Assembly: GCA_013822685.1 (NCBI GenBank)
Contig: PNKV01000018.1
Span: 1-64,000, forward strand
DNA from: Leptothrix sp. (in: b-proteobacteria)
GTDB lineage: Bacteria > Pseudomonadota > Gammaproteobacteria > Burkholderiales > Burkholderiaceae_C
Length of the DNA: 64,000 nt
Direction: 5' to 3'
Made by a program: the position numbers and the translations under genes. Below, piece after piece: positions 49,951 to 58,560 of the stretch; position 1 is the stretch's first letter, and the number at the start of each line of letters is the position of its first letter. The notes beneath the pieces are model-generated. The model made no database searches, had not been told where the DNA came from, and saw only the letters and a list, made by a program, of their open reading frames with translations.

Positions 49951-50886
49951 ATGCCTCGCCCATCTCGCCCGTCATGGGCGTCTCGCTCAGGTCTTTTCAG
50001 ACTCCTTGCCAGCATAGCCCTCCTCGCCTTCGCTTGCCTCAACGCAGCGCCCGAGGCACAAGCGCAAGCCTCGTCCAAGCTGGACGAGCCCATTGCCGCG
50101 CCTTACTGGTCAGATGCATGGCGAGGATGGCACTTCTACGAAGACCCCGAACCCGAGGTACGCGACACACCTGAGGCTCAACCCAAGACTCCCGCCCTGC
50201 CACCGCCCACGTCACCAGCGGCCCCGACACCATCAACCCGCCCGGCCAGAGCGCCAGAGTTGGTCGAATTCGAGCGACTGCAAAAGGCTGTCGAGTCCTA
50301 CCGCAACATTGCGATCATGCGGCCGACCGAGGCCAATGTGCGCCGCTACATGGAACTGGAGGCCAAGGTTGTGGCCAGAGCGTCCTACTTCGCCGACGTC
50401 GCCCAGCGCGTCGCCTGGGCCACACCGGAGCTGGACCCCACCGTGCATGGCCGCCCCGTCAACGCCAAGGCGCTGGAGGTGTTCGACCGGGACCAGTTGC
50501 TCAGCCGATCCCAATCGATCGCCTCGCTGGGCAAGGACCACGTCCTGTTCTTTTTCTTCCGCAGTGACTGCCCGTACTGCCACGCCTTCGCCCCCACGTT
50601 GACGGCTTTCGAGGCGCGCCACGGCATCAAGGTGGTGGCCATCAGCGTGGATGGCGGCCCCATGCCTGGCTTTGCAGACGCCCGAGCCGACAACGGCATC
50701 GCCAACACCCTGAAGGTCACCCAGGTGCCAGCGGTGTTTCTGGCCCAGCCGTTCACCGGGCAGATCACACCCATCGGCTTTGGTGTGCTGTCTGAATCCG
50801 AATTGCTGGAGCGCATCACCACGGTGAGCACACCGGCTGCCCAGGCCATGCTGCCCAGCGTGAACAGGCAAGTCGTTCTTCAATAG
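49951..50886 (+). CDS. traF: TraF thioredoxin-fold pilus-assembly protein
   Basis: A 311-residue exported protein. The signal peptide ends APEAQAQA, then PYWSDAWRGWHFYEDPEPE, the conserved TraF opening, and a Pro-rich linker. The thioredoxin domain starts near 200: LGKDHVLFFFFRSDCPYCHAFAPTLTAFEARHGIKVVAISVDGG, with C-P-Y-C intact, then TQVPAVFLAQPFTGQITPIGFGVLSESELLERI. F TraF lacks a full CxxC, so this version is redox-competent. GAGGAG precedes the ATG. Confidence 0.93.
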   Translation: MPRPSRPSWASRSGLFRLLASIALLAFACLNAAPEAQAQASSKLDEPIAAPYWSDAWRGWHFYEDPEPEVRDTPEAQPKTPALPPPTSPAAPTPSTRPARAPELVEFERLQKAVESYRNIAIMRPTEANVRRYMELEAKVVARASYFADVAQRVAWATPELDPTVHGRPVNAKALEVFDRDQLLSRSQSIASLGKDHVLFFFFRSDCPYCHAFAPTLTAFEARHGIKVVAISVDGGPMPGFADARADNGIANTLKVTQVPAVFLAQPFTGQITPIGFGVLSESELLERITTVSTPAAQAMLPSVNRQVVLQ

Positions 50887-50895
50887 GAGAAGATC

Positions 50896-52353
50896 ATGAT
50901 TCAGACACCCACGCCGACGGCACCGCTCTGGAGACGACTAGTCGCCACCCTGATGGCCGTGCTGGTCATCGCATCGCCGCTGCCTCTGCACGCCGGGGAC
51001 CTCAATGCCGAAGTGAACAGCATGTTCAACAACCTGGGGGCCATTGGCAACTACACCGCACCTGGCGCCTTCCGTGGTCAGACCATGAACACCTACACCG
51101 GCGGCAGTCTGTTCATGCGCTCCCCCAACAAGGTGTACCAACTCGCCGCCATTCAGTTCCCCAGCGCCAAGGCGGGCTGCGGTGGCATCGATGTGTTCGG
51201 CGGATCGTTCTCGCACATCTCGGCCACCGAGTTCAAGAACATGCTCAAGAACATCACCGCTGCCCTACCGGGCATCGCCTTTCAACTTGCACTGGAAGCC
51301 GTCTCACCACTCCTGGGTGGCTTGAGCAAATGGGCCAAGGGTCTGGAGACCTGGATCAACAACGCCCGCATCAACTCCTGCGAAACAGCCAAAGCCATCG
51401 TCAGCACGGCGGCCGAGGCCACGGGGTACAGCTCGCAGGAGACCTGCGCCGACCTCGCCATCGAGATGGGCATGGAAAGCGACCGTGACGCGGCACGCAG
51501 GCGTTGCGCTTCCGACCGGCCCAGCATCCTCGCTTCGGCCCGCACCTCAGGCGATGCCAACGTGCGCAACAAGGCGCCCTTCGTGGGCAACCTGACCTGG
51601 AAGGCCCTGAAGTACACCGGGGTCTCCCTGGACGATCAGGAGCGTGAACTGATCATCAGCATGGTGGGCACCGTCATCTACCACCCGGAAGAAGCCGCCC
51701 GCGACCCGGAACCCATCGCCGCCACACTCACCTCGATCAGCCAGTTGCTCTATGGGCAAAGTGCTGGCGCTGGCGTGAACGTCACCCAGCACCTGCTCAA
51801 GTGCAATGACTACGTGAACTGTGATGCCGTGACCCTCAACACCACCTACACACACACGCCATTCACCGCCAAAGTCGAGGCACTGATGCGCTCCATCGCG
51901 GAAAAAATCGCCACCCGGACCGCCATTCCCAACAACTCGGCAGAAGTCGGTTTCGTCAACCAGACCACCGAGCCGGTCTACAAAATGCTGTCGGTGGGCG
52001 CGACCATCCCAGGATCGGGCCTGGCAGACAGCCTCATCGCCCAATACCGCGACGTGATCGCAGCGGACTATGCCTACGTGTTCCTGGAGCGCAATCTGCG
52101 CGTCGGCTTGGCTGCGCTCGACAAGGACTATCAACTGCAAAAGACACAGCGCGAACAGGCGGTCCAGATTCGTCAACGCGCCCTGGTCATGCTGCAGCAA
52201 CTCTCTCAGGAGAAGAACCTCCTGTATCAGAAGGTCGGTTCTTACCGGGCTGTCTCCAGCCACCTGGAACAGTTGGAGCGGCAATTGCGATCCAGCATGC
52301 CGCAGCACGTGATGGACATGCTCGGGCAGCAGGCTGCTTACATGGCTCGTTGA
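50896..52353 (+). CDS. traH: TraH pilus-assembly protein
   Basis: A 485-residue exported protein. After the signal (LMAVLVIASPLPLHAGDLN) come the hallmark blocks VNSMFNNLGAIGNYTAPGAFRGQTMNTYTGGSLFMRSPNK, LAAIQFPSAKAGCGGIDVFGGSFSHISATEFKNMLKNI and LKYTGVSLDDQERELIISMVGTVIYHPE. The C-terminal third is coiled (QREQAVQIRQRALVMLQQLSQEKN). Similar to F TraH (458), which interacts with TraU and TraF in pilus extension. Starts 9 bases after traF with AGGAG. Confidence 0.95.
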   Translation: MIQTPTPTAPLWRRLVATLMAVLVIASPLPLHAGDLNAEVNSMFNNLGAIGNYTAPGAFRGQTMNTYTGGSLFMRSPNKVYQLAAIQFPSAKAGCGGIDVFGGSFSHISATEFKNMLKNITAALPGIAFQLALEAVSPLLGGLSKWAKGLETWINNARINSCETAKAIVSTAAEATGYSSQETCADLAIEMGMESDRDAARRRCASDRPSILASARTSGDANVRNKAPFVGNLTWKALKYTGVSLDDQERELIISMVGTVIYHPEEAARDPEPIAATLTSISQLLYGQSAGAGVNVTQHLLKCNDYVNCDAVTLNTTYTHTPFTAKVEALMRSIAEKIATRTAIPNNSAEVGFVNQTTEPVYKMLSVGATIPGSGLADSLIAQYRDVIAADYAYVFLERNLRVGLAALDKDYQLQKTQREQAVQIRQRALVMLQQLSQEKNLLYQKVGSYRAVSSHLEQLERQLRSSMPQHVMDMLGQQAAYMAR

Positions 52354-52377
52354 CCTTCACCGACCACAGGGGGTGCC

Positions 52378-55152
52378 ATGTGGGAGATCTACGCCTACCA
52401 GAACGCGGACAGTCTGTTCGGCGTCTTCAACGCTGCAGCGGCCATCCACGCCTCGGGCGACTACATGTCGGCCGTTGCCGCCGTGGCGTTCTGCGGCTTC
52501 GTGGCCGCCCTGATCGCCTACGCCTTTGCCCCTGAGAAGCTGCAAGGCTGGAAGTGGCTGGGCACAGTGCTGCTGGTGTTCTCCATCCTGATACTGCCCA
52601 GGGCCACCGTGGGCATCGTGGACAAGACAGGTGGAGCCCCGGTCAAGGTCGTGGCCAACGTGCCCTTCGGCATGGTCATGCTCGGCAGCATCACCAGCAC
52701 CATTGGCCACACCCTGACAGGCCTGTTCGAAACCGCCTTCCAGACCATTTCCGGCCCAGGCGCCTTGCCCAGCGAACTCACCTACGAGAAGAACGGCCTG
52801 ATGTTTGGAAACCGACTGATCAGGAGCACCAGCAAGGTGACGTTCCAGGATCCCAACTTCCGCACCGACCTGATCAACTTCATCCACAACTGCACGATGT
52901 ATGACCTGATCGACGGCACGATTGGCCCTGTCGCTTTTTCGACATCCGCAGATGTCTGGCCCCTCATGGCCACGCCCAATCCTGCACGCTTCAGCACGGT
53001 CACCAGCGCTGCGGGCGTCGATGTGGACACCTGCCCGAACATCTACACAAACCTCAATGGCCGACTGCCAGCGCAGATCAACCAGATTCAGGGCCGTCTG
53101 GCCTTCCAGTTGAACCCCACCCTGCCTGGTGCTGCTGCCGCAGCCGTCATCGCCAACCAGATTCAGCAGGCGTACATCAAGAACAACATCGCCGATGCGG
53201 CCACCACCGCTGCCGACCTGATCCGCCAAAGTGCCATGCTCAATGCAATCAACGACACCAGCACCATCGTTGGGCAGAAGGTCAATGATCCAGCGGCCAT
53301 GGTGCTGGCCGTTGGCCGGGCACAAGCCGTCGCTCAGCAGAACGCCGCGTGGATCAACAACGGCAAGGTGGCCGAGCAAGCCCTGCCCGTGTTCCGCAAC
53401 GTCATTGAGGCGCTCACCTACGCAATGTTCCCCTTGATGGTGCTGCTCTTGCTGCTGACCAGCGGGCGCGACACGATGCTGGCCTTCAAAGGCTACGCCG
53501 CCATCCTGATCTGGATCCAACTGTGGCCCCCGCTCTACGCGGTGTTGAACTACATGGCGTCCATCTACGCGGCCTACGATCTGGCTGCGGCTTCAGACAT
53601 CGGCTCGGGCACCAAGGCCCTGTCTTTGCGAACCGCCTCGACGATCTATTCGGGCGCCATCTCGGGTGAGGCTGTTGTTGGCTACCTTGCGATCAGCATT
53701 CCTGTCATTGCCTGGGCAGCTTTGAAGAAGATGGAGGGTGTCGGGACCGCCCTGGTGGGTGGTTTGGCCGGCCTACAAAGCATGCTGACTGTCAGCACAG
53801 CGTCTGCTGCCACCGGCAACATGAACATGGGCAACGTCACCATGGACCAGGCGCAACTGGCACCGAACCGAACCTCGGCGTTCATGAGCAGTTGGCAAAA
53901 TGACCTCAGTGGCAACACCTTCTCGTCGAACAGCCTGACCGGGCGAACTGCCGTCAGCCTGCTGCGCAACCAGGGGTTTGCTTCGCGGGTGGTATCCATG
54001 CGGGTGTCTGAACAGGATGTGTCCGACGCGAGTCGGCAGGTCACTGCGGCACGCAGCGAAGCCTTGGCTGCCAGTTCGGATCGATCCGCAGCCCTCTCCG
54101 AAGCATTCACGCGAGGACTGAGCAGCCTGCGCTCTGGCCGCAGCAGCAGCGGATCCACGTCCAGCAGCTTCGAGCAATTTGGAGAAACACTCAATCGCCT
54201 GGACCAGATCTCCAAGGGCATCGCCGACAGCACAGGGCTTTCACAGTCTCAGGTAGCGCGCATCGCATTTGGTGCGTCTGGACATGTGGGCGTTGACGGG
54301 CGCTTCGCTGGCGCAAAAGCCAATGCCAGCGCTGACAAGAGCTACCTGTCGGGCCTATCCGCCGATGAACGCAAGGTGCTGAGCAGTTTGACCAGCGAGC
54401 AAATAGCCGACTTCAAGCAATTCGGTGACCGAGTCTCCCGAGATTCGAGCTTCATCAACACCATCAGCAGCGACTCCCGAGAGGCCCGTGACATGGCGTC
54501 CAGGCTGACGAACACGGCCACGCGATCTGAACGTGCGGAGGCAAGCCTTGCTGAACGCACCGCTCTGTCAGAGCGCCTAACTTCCGCGTATGAAAAGGGC
54601 GAAACCATCTCCATCGACATTGCGCAGGATCCGCACAACCTGGAGATGTTCACTCGCTATGCAGAGCAATACGGGAGCGACAGCAAAGCGGCTCAGGCCT
54701 TGATGGCCTCAGAACTGGCCAGGCAGTCACTCAAGCCCAATCGGGTGTTCTCCGATGGCACGGCATTGCCATCTTCGTTTGAAGACGTTCAAGTTCAACA
54801 CCGACAAGAAAAGGCCGACACAGCCTTGAATCCGGCGCTCGATGATCGCCATCGAAGCAATGATCGACAGGTGTCTCGCTTCGGCAAGTCTGCGCGTGCA
54901 GGCCAACCAGCCCCCGCCCCTGAGCCATCACCGGCAAGACAAGAGGTTCAGACCCGAGGTGCCGAGATACGCGCAAGTTCAAAGGCAGATCAAACCGGTT
55001 TCGATGCAAAAGCGGAGATCGTCGAGACCAATGATGGGGCGCTGGCATCGAAGAAGTCATTGCTTAAGCAGTCTGGCAAGCAGGTTATTGAGGACGCCGG
55101 AGCGGCGGTGGACAACGCGACGGGCATCGTGAAAGACCTTCTGAAAAAATAA
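52378..55152 (+). CDS. traG: TraG mating-pair stabilisation / entry exclusion protein
   Basis: A 924-residue inner-membrane protein, similar to F TraG (938). The N-terminal half carries several helices (YMSAVAAVAFCGFVAALIAYAFAP, WLGTVLLVFSILILP, ALTYAMFPLMVLLLLLTSG, GYAAILIWIQLWPPLYAVLNYMASIYAAYD) and family blocks such as LPSELTYEKNGLMFGNRLI. The C-terminal 450 residues are periplasmic, Ser/Ala-rich and helical, including QSQVARIAFGASGHVGVDGRFAGAKANASADKSY. It acts in pilus assembly and, in F, interacts with TraN and the recipient. Last gene of the transfer operon; it ends against a convergent, IS-split gene. Confidence 0.93.
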   Translation: MWEIYAYQNADSLFGVFNAAAAIHASGDYMSAVAAVAFCGFVAALIAYAFAPEKLQGWKWLGTVLLVFSILILPRATVGIVDKTGGAPVKVVANVPFGMVMLGSITSTIGHTLTGLFETAFQTISGPGALPSELTYEKNGLMFGNRLIRSTSKVTFQDPNFRTDLINFIHNCTMYDLIDGTIGPVAFSTSADVWPLMATPNPARFSTVTSAAGVDVDTCPNIYTNLNGRLPAQINQIQGRLAFQLNPTLPGAAAAAVIANQIQQAYIKNNIADAATTAADLIRQSAMLNAINDTSTIVGQKVNDPAAMVLAVGRAQAVAQQNAAWINNGKVAEQALPVFRNVIEALTYAMFPLMVLLLLLTSGRDTMLAFKGYAAILIWIQLWPPLYAVLNYMASIYAAYDLAAASDIGSGTKALSLRTASTIYSGAISGEAVVGYLAISIPVIAWAALKKMEGVGTALVGGLAGLQSMLTVSTASAATGNMNMGNVTMDQAQLAPNRTSAFMSSWQNDLSGNTFSSNSLTGRTAVSLLRNQGFASRVVSMRVSEQDVSDASRQVTAARSEALAASSDRSAALSEAFTRGLSSLRSGRSSSGSTSSSFEQFGETLNRLDQISKGIADSTGLSQSQVARIAFGASGHVGVDGRFAGAKANASADKSYLSGLSADERKVLSSLTSEQIADFKQFGDRVSRDSSFINTISSDSREARDMASRLTNTATRSERAEASLAERTALSERLTSAYEKGETISIDIAQDPHNLEMFTRYAEQYGSDSKAAQALMASELARQSLKPNRVFSDGTALPSSFEDVQVQHRQEKADTALNPALDDRHRSNDRQVSRFGKSARAGQPAPAPEPSPARQEVQTRGAEIRASSKADQTGFDAKAEIVETNDGALASKKSLLKQSGKQVIEDAGAAVDNATGIVKDLLKK

Positions 55153-55439
55153 TCAGACTGGGTCATCGTGCGTGCCGCTCATGTTCGGATTCAAGTCGCT
55201 TTCAGGTGGCTTCATGAAAGGCGGATGCCCTTTGTCACGCCAGTAGTTCGCGGCCAAATCCTCTGACGTTACCCCCATCCCGTGGATCGGATCGACATCC
55301 CGCTTCGAAGTTCGCGCTCTGCCGCCAATGCTAGTCAGCGCCCCGCCGATGGCCGTGCCAAAAAGCATCCCAATGCCGATCATCACCACTCGTGTGCCCC
55401 ACCCGTCCAATGCGGCTGAGAACAAGCCCACCAGACCAC

Positions 55440-55443
55440 CTAA
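55440..55443. repeat. Target-site duplication CTAA, left
   Basis: CTAA immediately precedes the left inverted repeat and is repeated at 56638-56641. CTAA fits the CTAR/YTAR target preference of the IS5 group. Confidence 0.9.
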
Positions 55444-56637
55444 GGAAGGTCTGCAAAACCCAGCCGCAGGGCGCGGGTCTTGCATGATGTTGGCGTCGAG
55501 ATGATGCGTGGCAAACAGAAATGAAGCAAGTCAGCTTAGGATTGAACCTGTCGACCAAGAAGACGCGCAAGCGTGAGTTCTTGGAACAGATGAACAAGGT
55601 GGTGCCGTGGGATGTACTGGTCGGTGTGGTCGATCCACACTGGCCCAAGTCCAAGACGGGCCGCCCTCCCTTTGCCATCGAGACCATGCTGCGCATCCAT
55701 TACCTGCAGCAATGGTTTGGCCTGAGCGATCCGGCGATGGAAGAAGCGCTGCATGACATGCCGGTGTACGAATTTGCCAAGCTCGATGGCGTGCTCGATC
55801 GTTTGCCCGACGAGAGCACGATCCTGCGATTCCGGCATCTGCTGGAGAAGCACGACCTGTCTACTGACATGCTGCGCGTCGTCAATGACTTGCTGGCCTA
55901 CAAGGGGCTGCTGCTGAAGTCGGGCACGGCGGTGGATGCCACGCTGATCTCGGCGCCGAGCTCGACCAAGAATATCGAAGGCAAGCGTGATCCCGAGATG
56001 CATCAAACCAAGAAGGGCAACCAGTGGTACTTCGGCATGAAGGCGCACATTGGCGTGGATGCCGACTCTGGCCTGGTGCACAGCGTGCAAGGCACGGCGG
56101 CCAACGTCAACGATGTGACCCAGGCGCACAAGCTGCTGCACGGCGAAGAAGTCGATGCCTTTGCTGACGCGGGCTACCAGGGCGCACACAAACGCCCAGA
56201 GGCCAAGGGGGATGTGAGCTGGCATGTGGCCATGCGGCCGGGCAAGCGCAAGGCCCTGGATTTGAGTGACCCGGCGCAAGCCATCACCGACAAGATTGAG
56301 CGCGTCAAGGCGAGCATCCGCGCCAAGGTCGAGCACCCGTTTCGGGTCATCAAGAAGCAGTTCGGCCATGTGAAGGTTCGCTACCGTGGGCTGGAGAAGA
56401 ACACCGCACAACTCAAGACCCTGTTCATGCTCGGCAACCTATGGATGGTGAGGGGCAAACTGATGGCTGGCGCAGCATGAGTGCGTCCAAAAAACAGGGC
56501 ACAGAGGTTCTTGCAAGGTCTGCAGGCTGTTTGAGGCAGGTTTGGCGTCCGGTTCGACTCGACATCGATGCCGCCAGAGAACATGCTGATGTCTTCACGT
56601 CGTCAAGCGCTTCCCAAACGAGTTGTTCAGACCATCC
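55444..56637 (+). mobile_element. IS5-group insertion sequence, complete (1194 bp)
   Basis: The left end is GGAAGGTCTGCAAAAC (55444-55459); the right end read inward is GGATGGTCTGAACAAC (56637-56622), 13 of 16 matches. Length 1194 bp agrees with IS5 (1195). CTAA is duplicated on both sides. One transposase gene occupies most of the element. Ends, gene and duplications are all intact, so the element should be transposition-competent. Confidence 0.92.
55521..56480 (+). CDS. IS5-group transposase
   Basis: A 319-residue DDE transposase. It matches IS5 InsH closely in pattern: TKKTRKREFLEQMNKVVPWDVLVGVVDPHWPK, RPPFAIETMLRIHYLQQWFGLSDPAMEEALHDM, then AVDATLISAPSSTKNIEGKRDPEMHQTKKGNQWYFGMKAHIGVDADSGL (first Asp in VDATLI), FADAGYQGAHKR (second Asp) and SIRAKVEHPFRVIKKQFGHVKVRYRGL (Glu). 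Full length, no frameshift. Confidence 0.96.
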   Translation: MKQVSLGLNLSTKKTRKREFLEQMNKVVPWDVLVGVVDPHWPKSKTGRPPFAIETMLRIHYLQQWFGLSDPAMEEALHDMPVYEFAKLDGVLDRLPDESTILRFRHLLEKHDLSTDMLRVVNDLLAYKGLLLKSGTAVDATLISAPSSTKNIEGKRDPEMHQTKKGNQWYFGMKAHIGVDADSGLVHSVQGTAANVNDVTQAHKLLHGEEVDAFADAGYQGAHKRPEAKGDVSWHVAMRPGKRKALDLSDPAQAITDKIERVKASIRAKVEHPFRVIKKQFGHVKVRYRGLEKNTAQLKTLFMLGNLWMVRGKLMAGAA

Positions 56638-56641
56638 CTAA
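56638..56641. repeat. Target-site duplication CTAA, right
   Basis: CTAA directly follows the right inverted repeat and matches 55440-55443, confirming insertion by IS5-type transposition with a 4-bp duplication. Confidence 0.9.
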
Positions 56642-56849
56642 AGCAATGAGGCTGAAGAAGATTGGTTTTCGCATTTGAGCACCTCGTACTTACCAACCTA
56701 TAGCCGCTTAGGCATTGCTGCAACCCTTTCGACTCCTGCGTATATCCGTCAACAACACCAACTATTCCATTTCAAATCGGCTACTCAGTCCAGTCCTATT
56801 TTGGGAAGTAATTGCGGTCGTTCGCGACCGACTGCTTTGCGACGGCCCA

Positions 56850-57059
56850 TCACCCAAAAACGTGGCAGGCGCTGGTGAAGCCCTTGGACAAAGAAGTACC
56901 GCCCTTGAGTTCGAAGCTAAACCCCTAGGTTCGCAGCCCCAAAAGGCAATGCATGATCCAGTAGTCCTTCTCGACCAACGTCGGATCAAGGCTGCGCTCG
57001 TCAGCGACCACTGTAGGCAGGTCACCGAAGTCCTTGTGGTCATGCAGAGACTCAGGCAC
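56850..57059 (-). pseudogene. AbiEii-like nucleotidyltransferase toxin, N-terminal remnant
   Basis: A GTG at 57059 overlapping the upstream stop would start VPESLHDHKDFGDLPTVVADERSL, then LDPTLVEKDYWIMHCLLGLRT. An amber codon (56927-56925) interrupts, after which the same frame continues GFSFELKGGTSLSKGFTSA before a stop at 56850. VEKDYWxMHxLxxL and FELKGGTSLSKG are the opening and the nucleotide-binding loop of AbiEii-family type IV toxins. The gene is truncated after the loop and broken by the stop, so it is dead. Confidence 0.72.
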
Positions 57060-57267
57060 TCAACCAACCTCTGGTGCGCTCGCGGGTGGCCACAGAGCCG
57101 AACGTCGAGAGCTCGCGTTTGAGCTTGTCGGGGTCAAACGATGGCAGCTTGCTCTGTGCTTGCCGCAAAACTGCATCACGATCCTCAGCCAACTGCTCCA
57201 GGTTGTTGAGCAGATCGACAAACAAGAACTCACTCCGGCGTGAGCCTGGCCCGGCTCTGCTCGGCAT
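57052..57267 (-). pseudogene. AbiEi-like antitoxin, C-terminal fragment
   Basis: A 71-codon open frame ending at 57052: LFVDLLNNLEQLAEDRDAVLRQAQSKLPSFDPDKLKRELSTFGSVATRERTRGWLSA. It sits directly upstream of the AbiEii-like remnant with an 8-base overlap, the arrangement of abiE cassettes, so I read it as the last part of the antitoxin/regulator gene. The N-terminal DNA-binding part is missing; upstream bases 57268-57422 show no continuation. Family assignment rests mainly on the partner. Confidence 0.45.
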
Positions 57268-57422
57268 ACTCAGACCAGCAGGTGATTCAACGAAATAGAG
57301 TCAGTGATCATGGAATAGGGCTCTCAAGTAGTCAGCGAGCCTAGCGTGATGTTCGCAGAGACTCTAGTGATCCGGAACGTTGGAGTCGAAACACGGCCCC
57401 CTGTGGAGACGTGGCAAGAAAC

Positions 57423-58433
57423 TCAATTTTTACAGGGCCGGATCAATAGGGTCGACGGCGCTCGGCCCGTCCAGCGTTTGAAGGCCCGCCGGAAATTGGC
57501 CGGATCGTTGTAGCCCAGCGTGTAAGCGATCTCCTGCACGCTCAGCTTGCCTGCTTGCAGGTATTGCATAGCCAGATGCTCGCGCACCTCATCCAAGATC
57601 TGCTGAAAGGATGTGCCTTCAGCCACCAGGCGGCGGTGTAGGGTGCGCGGGGTGAGATGGAACTGGCGGGCCACCACCTGAAGGGAAGGAAAGCCATGTT
57701 GGCGCGTCAGCAGGTTACGGCGCACCTGGATGCTCAAGGCCGCGTTCACATCGCGCTTGTCCAACTCTTCACGGCACAGGCGTGCAGCATCATCGAAGCT
57801 GGCCGGGTCAGCCGAGCTCAGCGGCAAGTCCATGGCTGCATCCGGCAACACCAGACCGCACCAGTCTTGGCTGTAACGCACCTCGCAACCAAACATGTCC
57901 CGGGCCAGATCTGCATACGCAGGCTCGACCTGTTTGAAGCACACACGTCGCACCTGACAAGTGCCCAAGGTGATCTGGTCAATCAGGTTCTTGATGGTCA
58001 ACAAGATGGCTTCGCTGACCACGAGATCCAGCCCGTCGAGTGGGCGGGCCACAGGAAAGCCCACCCATACCTCGTCACCCTGAACCCGCTGCGTGACCGT
58101 CACCAGTGTGGTACGCAGCGGCAAGAAGCTCTCCAGCAGCGACACAACCTGACGCAAGGTGCTGCTGCTCAAGGCCGCGTAACCCAGCCTGCCGTGAGTG
58201 TTGATGCGCAGGCGCTCCCCCACGAGCAGGCCAAGAGCGGGCTCCTTTGCGGCGCCCAAGGCCGCATGCATCAACTTCAGAAAGGGCACGAAGCCCAAGC
58301 CCCGGTGGCCGTCGGCCAAGTCCGCCATTTGCAGATCGGCTGCCGCAAGCACCTCGGGCACATTCACCCCCATGCCAGACAGCATGTCGGCGATAAGGCG
58401 CACGTAGTGGAGGGGCAGTGCTGCGTTGTGCAC
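57423..58433 (-). CDS. AraC-family regulator with arabinose-binding-type N-domain
   Basis: A 336-residue transcription factor. Residues 15-200 match the PF12625-like N-domain (VPEVLAAADLQMADLADGHRGLGFVPFLKLMHAA, RINTHGRLGYAALSSSTLRQVVSLLESFLPLRTT). The C-terminal AraC domain has two helix-turn-helix units: FPSLQVVARQFHLTPRTLHRRLVAEGTSFQQILDEVRE and LSVQEIAYTLGYNDPANFRRAFKRWTGRAPS. It is divergent from the ferredoxin reductase-monooxygenase pair at 58561 across 127 bases, so it probably activates that operon in response to its hydrocarbon substrate or product. Confidence 0.92.
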   Translation of the reverse strand: MHNAALPLHYVRLIADMLSGMGVNVPEVLAAADLQMADLADGHRGLGFVPFLKLMHAALGAAKEPALGLLVGERLRINTHGRLGYAALSSSTLRQVVSLLESFLPLRTTLVTVTQRVQGDEVWVGFPVARPLDGLDLVVSEAILLTIKNLIDQITLGTCQVRRVCFKQVEPAYADLARDMFGCEVRYSQDWCGLVLPDAAMDLPLSSADPASFDDAARLCREELDKRDVNAALSIQVRRNLLTRQHGFPSLQVVARQFHLTPRTLHRRLVAEGTSFQQILDEVREHLAMQYLQAGKLSVQEIAYTLGYNDPANFRRAFKRWTGRAPSTLLIRPCKN

Positions 58434-58499
58434 GGTTTGATTTTTTGAAAAGCGCCAATTGTCAATAAATGACCTTTTTGTGTCAAGACAACCTACCCT

Positions 58500-58531
58500 T
58501 GATCTACCCCAGGATTCATAGGATACAAATA
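58500..58531 (+). promoter_or_regulatory. Possible promoter of the reductase-monooxygenase operon
   Basis: TTGATC (58500-58505) and TACAAAT (58525-58531) lie 19 bp apart, ending 29 bases before the ATG at 58561. The surrounding 58434-58560 region is AT-rich and must hold both divergent promoters and the AraC-type binding site. The match to consensus is moderate and the spacing long, as in activator-dependent promoters. Confidence 0.35.
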
Positions 58532-58560
58532 CTTAGCGCCATCAAACTAACAGTACGCCA

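Larger units (their letters stand above)
55153..56674 (-). pseudogene. Small membrane protein gene split by IS insertion
   Basis: Removing the IS (55444-56637) and one CTAA duplication restores a perfect 107-codon ORF. It starts at ATG 56674 with GAGGTG upstream: MRKPIFFSLIA from the right side, then LGGLVGLFSAALDGWGTRVVMIGIGMLFGTAIGGALTSIGG and a polar tail ending SGTHDDPV from the left side. Two hydrophobic segments (about 4-22 and 30-50) indicate a membrane protein. On the left piece a spurious start within the IS could give a chimera. The absence of any other lesion suggests a recent insertion. Convergent with traG; possibly an entry-exclusion-type product, which is only a guess from position. 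Confidence 0.85.

Noticed and set aside
56501-56530. GCAAGGTCTGCAG near 56514 as the right end of the IS
   Set aside because: It is in the wrong orientation for an inverted repeat. The true end at 56622-56637 matches the left end and is followed by the CTAA duplication.
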